Below, one piece after another: positions 1-7,938 of a stretch of 10,408 nucleotides of DNA. Both the position numbers and the translations under genes were made by a program. Source of the stretch: Pseudomonadales bacterium. GTDB taxonomy: Bacteria; Pseudomonadota; Gammaproteobacteria; Pseudomonadales; Azotimanducaceae. The number at the start of each line of letters is the position of its first letter. Within the stretch, counting starts at the first letter, position 1. The stretch spans positions 1 to 10,408 of the forward strand of contig JAGWBL010000022.1 of assembly GCA_021295935.1 (NCBI GenBank), given 5' to 3'. The notes below the pieces were generated by a model, which was not told the DNA's origin, ran no database searches, and saw only the letters and a list, made by a program, of their open reading frames with translations.

Positions 1-2874
1 GGCGATGGAAAGGGCGCGCGCGCGTTCGATGCCGTCTTCCATCTGCTGTCGCGCGGTCACCAGCAAGAGCACGGAGTCGTTCACCGCCACACCTGCCAGC
101 ACGAGCATCCCCAGCATCGCCATCACTCCCACCGGATCGCCGAGCGGAACAAGCACCGCAGCGACACCGCAGAGAGCCAGCGGGATCGATGCAAGCACGG
201 TGAAGGGGTGCAAGAACGACTCGAACGTGCCGGCAAGCACCATGAACACGAGCACGACGGCAAGCATGGCCGCCAGCTGAAGTTCGCCAAAGGTCTGCTT
301 GCGGCTCGTCTCTTCACCTCGAACTCTCGCGGTGATGCCTGACGGAAGCGCCATGTCTTCCAGAACGGCATGAGTCTCGGCTACCGCCTTAGGCAGTTCC
401 GCCTCCCGAGAGACTTCCGCTGTGACGCGTGCAATTCGTCGCTGGTCTCGCCGGAAGATCTCCCTGGCTCCCTCGTGTCTCTCGAACGTGCTGATCTCGC
501 CAAGAGAGATCAGCCTCGGACCCATCCGGAAGGTGACATTGGGCAGCTCGTCGAGAGCGACCGGCCGTTCCCTGATCACGATGGGAGCCTGTTCGTCTCC
601 AACCTGGAACTGCGTCGCGACGAGTCCATCGAGATTGGCTTGCAGGACTCTGGACACCGTCTCGCGATGGATGCCGAGCGCATCCGCCATGGCCTGATTG
701 AGTTCCACGTGCAGTTCGGGCGCTCCTCCTTCGAAGGAGGATCTGACGTTCCAGAGCTCGGGCAACGAGGCAAGGGCTTTACGCACCATTGCGGCCCCCC
801 GCTCGATGTCGGGCAGGGCATCGCCTGCTATCTCCACCAATATGGGTGGGCCACTCGTGCCAAGGGCCTCGCTGAGCGCGGTCCGGCTGAGCTCCCATAC
901 CAGCTCGGTGCCGGGAATGTCCTCCAGGTGCTCCGCGAGCGCGTCGGCGACGTCCCTGCCGGTGGGGCCTTCCGGCACCATCCGGGCCGTGATTCTGGCG
1001 GTGTTTTCCTCGGTCACTTCTGTTCGGATGATGCGATCGTTGTCAGGGACTTTCCCGACTTCGGACATGATCGCTTGAAGGTTGTCACCTGCCAGGTCCC
1101 GAATGGCGAACTCGATCCCTTCCACCATCCGAGCGGTGGATTCCACGCGCTGGCCCGATGGGCCAACGACGCGCACGGAGAACTGTCGGGGATCCGAGGG
1201 CGGCAGCAGTTCAGTGCCGAGCGAACTCAGAAGATAGACGCCTGCGCCGCTGCCGGCGAGAGCGATGAGCACCACCAAGCCAGGCGCCTTGAGCAGCGTC
1301 GCAACCGTTCGTTCGGTCGCCTTCCGGGCTCGCGATGTGGTTCTCTCGGCCGAGGTCGAGCCAGAGGAGTTCGAAGCTCGCGGCAAGAACCAGCGACCCA
1401 GGGCGGGAATCAGGAATATCGCCACTCCGAGGGAAGCGAGGAGAGACACCGTCACGGTGAACGCGATGCCCTCGATCAGCCGTGCAGCCAGGCCCTGTAC
1501 GAAGAACACCGGCATGAACACCACTATCGTAGTGAACGTGCTTGCGGTTATCGCCCCCGCGACCTGCGCAGTTCCAAGCACCGATGCGTCTGATTGCGAG
1601 TCTCCTAGGCGAATGCGACGAAACATCGATTCCACGACCACGATGGCGTTGTCCACCAACATCCCCGCGCCAAGGGCCAGGCCCGCGAGCGTCACGATGT
1701 TGAGGCTGTACCCCCAGACGTGCATCGCGAACACGGAACAGAACACCGAAACCGGCACGGACACCGTGACGATCAGCGTCGTGCCGGCGGATCGAAGGAA
1801 CAAGGCGAGGATCATCACCGCAAGCAGCACGCCCGCGAGCGCGGAGTACTGAAGATCGGAGAGCGCCTCGACAATCCGTAAAGCGTTGTCGGTGATCTCC
1901 CGGATCTGCACTCCTGGCAGATCTTCGGCGATTTCGGAAACGGCACTCTTGACACGACCTGAGACCTGGACGGAATTTGCTCCGGACTCCTTGTAGATCG
2001 CCAAGCCCACACCCTCCACACCGTCCACAAACACAATGTGGTCGATTTCTTGCTGGTGGAACGTCACGGTGGACACGTCTCCAACCCGGACAGGGCGCCT
2101 GGTACCGTCAGATTCGGCGATGTACCTGAGAACGACCGCTTCAATCTGGTCCAGCGAAGTGAACCGAGTGCGTCCCCGCACATTGAAAATCCGATTGCCT
2201 TCCTCCAGCGTTCCCGCCGATACGTCGACGTTCTCGGCCCGGAGCCGCGACGACACAAGATCGAGATTGACGCCGAACGAATCCATCAGGTACCGGTCAA
2301 CCTGGACCCTGATCTCCTCTCGTCGCCCTCCAGTGACTTGAACTTCTGCGACGCCTTCAAGCCGTTCGAGAACGGGAGCGACTGCCCGGCGCGCCTGTTT
2401 GCGCAGGTCGACCAATCCGGGCGTCCCTTCCGGGGCCGCCATGCCCAGCGTGAGGATGGGTTGCTGGCGCGGGTCAAACCTGCGGACGATCACCTCGTCC
2501 ACTTGAGGTGAACCCGCGAGCGGACTGACAGCCTTCTGCACGTCGATGAGTGCGAGGTCTAGATTGGTGTTCCAATCGAACACGATCGTTGAGACGACCG
2601 TTCCGATGCGGACGGTCTGCTCGACGCTTTGAATGCCGGGCACCGTGAACAGGAGCTGTTCGACACGTTCGCCGTAGATCCGCTCCATTTCTATCGGCGG
2701 CCTTGAACCGGAGCGCAACGAAACCATCACGGTCGGGCTCTGAAGATCGGGGAGCATGTCGATCGGCAGCTCTCGCCACGAAAGCCAACCAAGCAGCGCC
2801 ACGCCGAAGGCGACCACGGCGATGGCGATGGGCCTCCGGACCGCTAGTGCCGCCAGCGACTGGAACAGGTTCAC
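1..2874 (-). CDS. RND efflux permease (AcrB/HAE-like), 3' end outside window
   Basis: This is the inner-membrane, proton-driven pump of a tripartite efflux system. The frame is open from the GTG at 2874 to the window edge: 958 residues are visible, and RND pumps usually have about 1020-1050, so roughly the last 70-90 are missing. TM1 lies at about residues 8-30, followed by the periplasmic motif LPIDMLPDLQSPTV. The TM2-TM6 block starts near residue 340. The TM4 proton-relay motif GMLVDNAIVVVE holds D408-N409 where AcrB has Asp-Asp. A second porter domain follows, then a second TM block ending in AGVAVNDSVLLLV, where N932 sits at the position of the AcrB relay lysine. The start was chosen because GTG follows the adaptor stop TAG with no intervening base, with a weak AGG 7 nt upstream, implying translational coupling. 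The sequence resembles drug/lipid-type (HAE) rather than metal-type pumps. The substrate cannot be told. Confidence 0.95.
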   Translation of the reverse strand, partial: MNLFQSLAALAVRRPIAIAVVAFGVALLGWLSWRELPIDMLPDLQSPTVMVSLRSGSRPPIEMERIYGERVEQLLFTVPGIQSVEQTVRIGTVVSTIVFDWNTNLDLALIDVQKAVSPLAGSPQVDEVIVRRFDPRQQPILTLGMAAPEGTPGLVDLRKQARRAVAPVLERLEGVAEVQVTGGRREEIRVQVDRYLMDSFGVNLDLVSSRLRAENVDVSAGTLEEGNRIFNVRGRTRFTSLDQIEAVVLRYIAESDGTRRPVRVGDVSTVTFHQQEIDHIVFVDGVEGVGLAIYKESGANSVQVSGRVKSAVSEIAEDLPGVQIREITDNALRIVEALSDLQYSALAGVLLAVMILALFLRSAGTTLIVTVSVPVSVFCSVFAMHVWGYSLNIVTLAGLALGAGMLVDNAIVVVESMFRRIRLGDSQSDASVLGTAQVAGAITASTFTTIVVFMPVFFVQGLAARLIEGIAFTVTVSLLASLGVAIFLIPALGRWFLPRASNSSGSTSAERTTSRARKATERTVATLLKAPGLVVLIALAGSGAGVYLLSSLGTELLPPSDPRQFSVRVVGPSGQRVESTARMVEGIEFAIRDLAGDNLQAIMSEVGKVPDNDRIIRTEVTEENTARITARMVPEGPTGRDVADALAEHLEDIPGTELVWELSRTALSEALGTSGPPILVEIAGDALPDIERGAAMVRKALASLPELWNVRSSFEGGAPELHVELNQAMADALGIHRETVSRVLQANLDGLVATQFQVGDEQAPIVIRERPVALDELPNVTFRMGPRLISLGEISTFERHEGAREIFRRDQRRIARVTAEVSREAELPKAVAETHAVLEDMALPSGITARVRGEETSRKQTFGELQLAAMLAVVLVFMVLAGTFESFLHPFTVLASIPLALCGVAAVLVPLGDPVGVMAMLGMLVLAGVAVNDSVLLLVTARQQMEDGIERARALSIA

Positions 2875-3957
2875 CTAGGAACCTACGACGCGCACTCGGG
2901 TCCTGTCAGTCAGGGTCTCCAAGCCGCGGACGATCACTCGATCACCGAGTTCCAGCCCGGACATGACTTCAACCTTCTCGTCGTCGCGCAGGCCGATCCT
3001 TAACTCTCTCCGTTCGGCACGTTGCCCATCAAGCACAAACGCCACCACCTTGCCGGAGCGCGTGGCGAGGGCCTCACGGGGAATCACGGGCACGTCCTCT
3101 TGGCGCTTGGTGACGATCACGACTTCGACGTACATGCCGGGACGAAGGAGTTCCTCCGGGTTGTCGACAAGGACCTCGGCCCGAAAGGTGTGCGACTCGG
3201 CATTCAGCGTCGGGGCCAAATGGAGGACCTTGCCGACGAAGTGATCCTCGAATGCGAAGTGACGAACGCGCGCGGGTTGCTCGGTCCGTATGCGGGCGAG
3301 TTCGGGCCCTACCAGATCGATGTCCGCAATCAGCGGGTGCATCGGGCCGATCGTCGCGACCTTGAATCCCTGGCCGATCAGGTTGCCGTCAGCCAGTGGC
3401 AGTCCGTTCTGGTTGCGTGCAAGCGAAAGGATGGTCCCGCCGATCGGAGTGATGAGCCTTGCTTTCGCGGTGTTGAGCTTCGCGCGATCAGCCTCCAGTT
3501 TCGCAGACTCGTAGCTGGAGCGCTTGGAGAAGACTTCGGCCTCCGGAACCAGCTTGCGTTCGAACAAGTCCTCCGCGCGCTGCAACTCCGCTTCAGCTGT
3601 CTTCAGGGCCTGTGTCGCTCGGTCGATCTGAGCGTGGATCCGCGCGTCCTCTCCGGTGATCTGGGCAATCAGGTCACCCGAAGCGACTCGACTGCCTTCA
3701 CGCAGCCGGCGACCGCTGGCGTCGCTTGCTATGTAGATGGCACCTGGCACTTCGTTGTTGACCTCGACGAGCTCCTTGGTGCGCAACGTGCCGGAAGTGA
3801 GAATCACCTCTTCTATGCTGTCGATTGACACTTCCAGGATTTCCACTGGCACGCGAAACTCCGGTGGAGCAGGCGCCGATGGCCCGGTGCAGGCGGCAAG
3901 GAGACTGAACGAAAGGGCTGCAACCAGGAGTGGCATGCGCTCTGGAAGTGTCTTCAT
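2875..3957 (-). CDS. RND efflux membrane-fusion lipoprotein (HlyD/AcrA-type periplasmic adaptor)
   Basis: A 360-residue periplasmic adaptor that links the RND pump to an outer-membrane channel. The N-terminus is a lipoprotein signal: basic MKTLPER, a hydrophobic stretch at 9-21 and lipobox L20-A-A-C23, so C23 should be lipidated. A Pro/Ala linker follows, then a split lipoyl domain (about 55-100 and 168-205), an alpha-helical hairpin (about 103-165, rich in Ala/Glu/Lys/Leu), a beta-barrel (about 206-285, with LRPGMYVEVVI near its end) and a membrane-proximal domain (about 286-358, with VPVIPREAL and GLELGDRVIVRGLE). An upstream in-frame ATG at 4056 would add 33 residues in front of the signal peptide and bury the lipobox, so the ATG at 3957 is preferred. 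It has a weak GGA about 7 nt upstream. The stop TAG abuts the GTG of the RND gene. Substrate and partner channel are not evident. Confidence 0.95.
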   Translation of the reverse strand: MKTLPERMPLLVAALSFSLLAACTGPSAPAPPEFRVPVEILEVSIDSIEEVILTSGTLRTKELVEVNNEVPGAIYIASDASGRRLREGSRVASGDLIAQITGEDARIHAQIDRATQALKTAEAELQRAEDLFERKLVPEAEVFSKRSSYESAKLEADRAKLNTAKARLITPIGGTILSLARNQNGLPLADGNLIGQGFKVATIGPMHPLIADIDLVGPELARIRTEQPARVRHFAFEDHFVGKVLHLAPTLNAESHTFRAEVLVDNPEELLRPGMYVEVVIVTKRQEDVPVIPREALATRSGKVVAFVLDGQRAERRELRIGLRDDEKVEVMSGLELGDRVIVRGLETLTDRTRVRVVGS

Positions 3958-4152
3958 GGGTGTTCCGTTGGCTGGGATGTTCGTCCGTGGATTGACAGCC
4001 AAGGAGTGACGGTGCAGCTTCCGCCAATCTCGCTCGACCACGTCAAGTCCTTCCATGGGGGACGGATAGGGGGCTGACGAAATCTGGCTGGCTTGGCGAT
4101 TCTATCGAAGGACGGTTCTCGAACTTGTCGACTCTGTACTGGATGAACGCAG

Positions 4153-4170
4153 CGCGCAATGAGTTGCGCG
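4153..4170. repeat. short perfect hairpin between the ABC and RND units
   Basis: CGCGCAA-TGAG-TTGCGCG forms a 7-bp perfect stem with a 4-nt loop, about 85 nt past the fused-permease stop and about 200 nt before the adaptor start. It is GC-rich like a terminator stem but has no T-run on either side, so a classical intrinsic terminator is not supported. It could be an imperfect terminator, an RNA-processing site or chance. Confidence 0.35.
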
Positions 4171-4252
4171 TAGAGCATTCAAGCCGGCCGTGACAAACGG
4201 CGGATGGACTGGACTTGCACCGAATCGACGCACAGGTCCGGTAGTTGGTGTT

Positions 4253-7200
4253 TCACTGGTAGATCGAGTCCGCAGAGTCCGAAGCGGAACTCTCGGATTG
4301 CTCAGCCTGGTTGCCTTCAACACGGATCCACCGGACCGCGTCAGCAATGGCTCCACTCGTTCCCGGGATAACCGTGACCACTGCACTTCCGCCCTGCAGT
4401 TCGAATTCACCAACCGTATACCACCCACTGGGAACCGTCGAAATGTTCAAGGAAACAGTGTCGAAGAAATTGCCTGATTCGACCCGGAGAGAGAACTCGA
4501 CTGGATCCGATGGGCCGAACATTGCAGTCTCAAGGAGACTCGCAAACTGTTTCGCGTCCACTCCCGCGGCGGCTTCGGCTGCGAGACTGGTCTTGAGCTG
4601 ATTCTCAAGGTCGCCCAGCAGAAACAGCTGATCGGAACTCAGGGTTCTCGCAACGTGGTATTGCAGGCGCCACAATCCGCGATCCGGCAAGACAGCGCGG
4701 AAGGACGCCGTCCGGTGCGCTCGTCCGGAGCCAGCGCGCGCCAAGGTCTTGCGGTACTTTCCGTGTGCGAAGGGAGCGTTCTGCCGGGTCCACTTCGAGC
4801 TCACGCGACGCTCGTCGTACTCGGGCAAGCCAGCGTCCATGTCAGGACGCTCCATGACCAAGCGTTCCAGTGTTGCAGCGATTCCGCCACGCGGTCGCTG
4901 GTCTGTGCCGTCGACCGAGAAGCTTTCGTCGAGGTCGTCAATGACGATCCCAGTCAGTTCTTGGGGTCGCCAATCGCTCGATTGGACGCGTGTGCCTTCA
5001 AACTCTGTGTTCGTCTCCGCGTAGAGCGGCGGGGTCCTGATCTCGAACGCGTCCCGGTTCAGAGAAAGGAAGGGCACCAGACTGAGGGCGCGCAGCTTTT
5101 GGTCCGTAATCAGGTTCACCTGCAAGGACTGCAGTCCGGGCACCCGGTGGGGGCCGTTCCTGTCCAAGGTGCTGCCTGCTGCGTCACTGACACTGGTCTC
5201 GATGGAGACAAAGAACCGCCCGCCCGACTTGAAGCCGGACCGAACCATGGAGCCTGCCGTGCCGGCCTCGGTGTACTGCAATCGAAACCAACCTGAAGTG
5301 GGTTGGCTGTTGTGCACATGGAACGTGGTCAAGTATCTGGCGTTCCCTTCGCTGTCGTCAGCAAGTCTCTTTCCTTGCGTTGCGGAGGCGATGAATCCCG
5401 CCATGCCGGTCTCCCAGATCCAGTCGCCGATCTTGGACTCGATGTTCATCCCCAGTTCGTCCGCAATCTCCATGAAGTCTTCGTAGGTATACGTCGTTCC
5501 CGCGAAGCGGGACCGCAGTTCGGCGAGCAAGGGATCAACCCGGAAGTCGCGGTTGGCATAGCTGTAGTAAAACAGTGCCTCCTGGGCCCAATGTACCTTG
5601 GTCGCGATCACCTCGATCGCCGTTGCAGGGTCGTTGACGTAGTCGAGCTTCGCCAATGAAGCGCCGAGAGACTCGGACCAAGTGGATGCCCGATCTCGAT
5701 GTGCTTCGAAGATTCGGTTCCCCATGTGCTTGGATCCGCGGAGCGACCCAAGGCTCTCAAACATCTGGGACATCATTTCTCGCCCTGCTTCCGTGCCTTC
5801 CACGAACTTGAAGGCCGAGAAGTAGGCTGATTCGGCGTTCGACCCGGCGATCAATTGGTGGACGAGTTGGTTGAGAGCGGGAGCGCCAGGGCCGCGAGCC
5901 GCCGTCACGAATCCATGGAGGTTACTTGCGAACCCGGAATACGGATTTCCGCCAAAGGAGTCGCTGCGGAAGAAACGATCCAGGTAGTCCCGCTTCCAAT
6001 GTTCCGGGCGGTCGGTGCTGCTTATGTAAGCCGAACGCTCTTTCCAAGCGTCCATTCGCGCGGTGGGAAACGAGTGCTCGCGCAGCAGCAAGATGCCGGG
6101 CATGGCCTGCACGGAGGGTGCGTTCCATCCGCTACCGTGAATACGCAAGCTGTTTGGAACCTCCACCATGGTCAGTCCGCCGTACGGGTAAGGGGTGCCT
6201 CTCTCGCCGTTGTGCTCGAGCATCCTGCTCAGGTCCGACTTGATATCACCCGCTGCGTCTTCGAGCACGTCCAGGTTGGAGAGGTGATCGGGGTGGAGCA
6301 GCAATGCGAACTCGACCCCCTCGATCATCGCGCTGGTCCGGTGGAACCGACTCGCGATCAGTCCAATCATGGGCATCGGCGCGGACGGATGGAAGCGATA
6401 GCGAATGAATCTGCCTTCGGTCGGCAAGACTTCGCGCCGTCCGGGGCCGGCGACATCCCAACCCTCCGGCAATACGACTTCGAGATCGACGGTGAAGAAA
6501 TCCTTCGGCAATTCTGGGTTGAGACCCCGAACGGCGCTGCCAGCCGACGGCAACCAGTGAGTGCCTGGCATCAGGGCGACGAAGTCCTTCCGGAAAATCA
6601 TGGGTTCGCTTCCCAAGACGATCAGTTGGGAACTGGAGTGCTGGACACTGGACGGATCCAGAGGGGAATCGAGATAGGAGAATTCGCTGAGGGGCAACCC
6701 TCCGGCCTCGATCTCTATCTCGACGGACTCCCCTTCGGCAGCGAACGGCCCTTCGACCCTCAGCGCTCCGTCCTCGTGGGTGAAGAACGCTTCGCGTCCA
6801 TCCACCTGCATGGTGGAGACAGACAGCCCGGGGTTGAAGGTGAAGAGCAGGGGTTCCGCCGCCTTCTCGGGAGCTTCCACCGTCATGCGAAGATCCAGAT
6901 GGAGGTTCTTTCCCGGCTCGATGGAAACGGTCCCTTCGATCCGAGTGATGTCTGTCGCGACCTCGTTCACCCATTGCGAGTGGGCAACCTTCCATGCCTC
7001 GACTTGTTGTTGACGGCCAACCGCGTCCGAAACCACATAGCCCACCAGCACGGCCCCAGCCAACAGAAACGCGGCCCCAAAAGCCGCTCGACTGGAAGCG
7101 AGGACCTGCTCGCGACGCGGAAAGCAGCCTGCGGCCCAGTTGAGGAACGCAACCGTGAACATGAGGAGGGCGCACCGCTGAAGCAACACGGGCAACTCTG

Positions 7201-7915
7201 CAATGACCGGGGACACCTCGGATGGCAGGTAGACGAACGCGGTCACGAACGTGGTGACGGGAATGAGATAGAACGGCGTGATGTAGCCCGCCGCAATCTG
7301 AAGGCCTATCAGGACCAATGCGAGCGCTGCGATCACAATCCGAAGCCGAACCACGACAGCGATCAGGATCATGGCGGAGCCGAACACCAGGAACGTGGGC
7401 AGGCAGTCGACGAAGAGAAACGCGAGAATCAACGGCGCGGATGGCATGCCGCCCATCCATCCGACAAACGCGTCCATGCCGGCTCCGATGAGGCAGACCA
7501 AGGCTATCGATGCCGCGGCGGCCAGCCACAGCACCGACGTGATGCCGAGAAGCCTTCCCGCAAGAAGCTCCATGTTGGAAATGGGGCGACTGTCAACGAC
7601 TTCGACGATTCGCTCGCGTACATCGCGGGAACGCACGTCGAAAGCGAGGAACACGGCGCCGATGAGGAAGATCCAAACCATCGTCACCCCGAGCGAAGCG
7701 AGAAGGTAACCAGGTCCGAACAGGCCGGCGAACGGAATCGAGCCGGACTGCTGGCCGTGCATGGCCGTGAACACCGAGAACATGACAACCACCAACAGGG
7801 TTGCCGGAATCAGGAAAACCCATGTCCGCGCCAGACGGAGGGTTGAACGCACTTCGGCGTAGGCGACAGCTGCGGTACGCGACACTGTCGACGCGACGGG
7901 ACTGAGCAATCGCAT
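4253..7915 (-). CDS. ABC-2 type permease fused to an inactive-looking M1 aminopeptidase-like domain and a golvesin-like C-terminal domain
   Basis: A 1220-residue transporter subunit. About seven membrane segments (near 31-52, 70-93, 124-146, 161-188, 193-211, 243-261, 276-295) hold the ABC-2 pattern RERIVEVVDSRPIS (about 100-113). An odd segment number puts the remaining ~900 residues outside the membrane. Residues ~305-840 match the layout of M1 metallopeptidases: a beta-rich N-domain, a GAMEN-like region near 594-613 (GSGWNAPSVQAMPG...LLLRE), then a HEXXH position that reads N682-Q-L-V-H686, a conserved-looking E706, and H775 where M1 enzymes have the catalytic Tyr. Hence it is probably not catalytic. 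An Ig-like stretch follows (~855-960), then a golvesin-like domain (~1045-1200) ending SGWYTVGEF...GAIADAVRW. ATG 7915 is chosen over TTG 7921; neither has a clear Shine-Dalgarno. It begins 23 nt after the ATPase stop. ABC-permease/M1 fusions are a known family; the substrate is unknown. Confidence 0.9.
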   Translation of the reverse strand: MRLLSPVASTVSRTAAVAYAEVRSTLRLARTWVFLIPATLLVVVMFSVFTAMHGQQSGSIPFAGLFGPGYLLASLGVTMVWIFLIGAVFLAFDVRSRDVRERIVEVVDSRPISNMELLAGRLLGITSVLWLAAAASIALVCLIGAGMDAFVGWMGGMPSAPLILAFLFVDCLPTFLVFGSAMILIAVVVRLRIVIAALALVLIGLQIAAGYITPFYLIPVTTFVTAFVYLPSEVSPVIAELPVLLQRCALLMFTVAFLNWAAGCFPRREQVLASSRAAFGAAFLLAGAVLVGYVVSDAVGRQQQVEAWKVAHSQWVNEVATDITRIEGTVSIEPGKNLHLDLRMTVEAPEKAAEPLLFTFNPGLSVSTMQVDGREAFFTHEDGALRVEGPFAAEGESVEIEIEAGGLPLSEFSYLDSPLDPSSVQHSSSQLIVLGSEPMIFRKDFVALMPGTHWLPSAGSAVRGLNPELPKDFFTVDLEVVLPEGWDVAGPGRREVLPTEGRFIRYRFHPSAPMPMIGLIASRFHRTSAMIEGVEFALLLHPDHLSNLDVLEDAAGDIKSDLSRMLEHNGERGTPYPYGGLTMVEVPNSLRIHGSGWNAPSVQAMPGILLLREHSFPTARMDAWKERSAYISSTDRPEHWKRDYLDRFFRSDSFGGNPYSGFASNLHGFVTAARGPGAPALNQLVHQLIAGSNAESAYFSAFKFVEGTEAGREMMSQMFESLGSLRGSKHMGNRIFEAHRDRASTWSESLGASLAKLDYVNDPATAIEVIATKVHWAQEALFYYSYANRDFRVDPLLAELRSRFAGTTYTYEDFMEIADELGMNIESKIGDWIWETGMAGFIASATQGKRLADDSEGNARYLTTFHVHNSQPTSGWFRLQYTEAGTAGSMVRSGFKSGGRFFVSIETSVSDAAGSTLDRNGPHRVPGLQSLQVNLITDQKLRALSLVPFLSLNRDAFEIRTPPLYAETNTEFEGTRVQSSDWRPQELTGIVIDDLDESFSVDGTDQRPRGGIAATLERLVMERPDMDAGLPEYDERRVSSKWTRQNAPFAHGKYRKTLARAGSGRAHRTASFRAVLPDRGLWRLQYHVARTLSSDQLFLLGDLENQLKTSLAAEAAAGVDAKQFASLLETAMFGPSDPVEFSLRVESGNFFDTVSLNISTVPSGWYTVGEFELQGGSAVVTVIPGTSGAIADAVRWIRVEGNQAEQSESSASDSADSIYQ

Positions 7916-7938
7916 GAGCAAGGGAGCGGTGAGGAGAA

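Noticed and set aside
370..1593. Plus-strand open frame of 407 codons
   Set aside because: It lies wholly antisense to the RND permease, which has clear family motifs. The plus-strand product has low-complexity Arg/Gly/His-rich composition and no motif.
3022..3828. Plus-strand open frame of 268 codons
   Set aside because: It is antisense to the adaptor gene, whose lipobox and domain order are clear; no independent motif.
2875..4056. Longer adaptor start at ATG 4056
   Set aside because: It would put 33 polar residues before the signal peptide and move the lipobox cysteine to residue 56. No Shine-Dalgarno precedes it.
4099..4104. TAGAAT as a -10 box for the adaptor-RND unit
   Set aside because: It is a 5 of 6 match, but the only -35-like hexamer (TCGACA) is 21 nt away, too far for a normal sigma-70 promoter.
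6770..6784. T-H-E-D-G stretch (near residue 380) as a zinc site of the M1-like domain
   Set aside because: It lacks the second His of HEXXH and lies in the N-terminal beta-rich part, some 300 residues before the position expected for the site.
5855..7846. Plus-strand open frame of 663 codons
   Set aside because: It is antisense to the fused ABC permease. The translation is rich in His, Arg, Glu, Gln and Gly with no recognisable domain, as expected of a GC-rich shadow frame.
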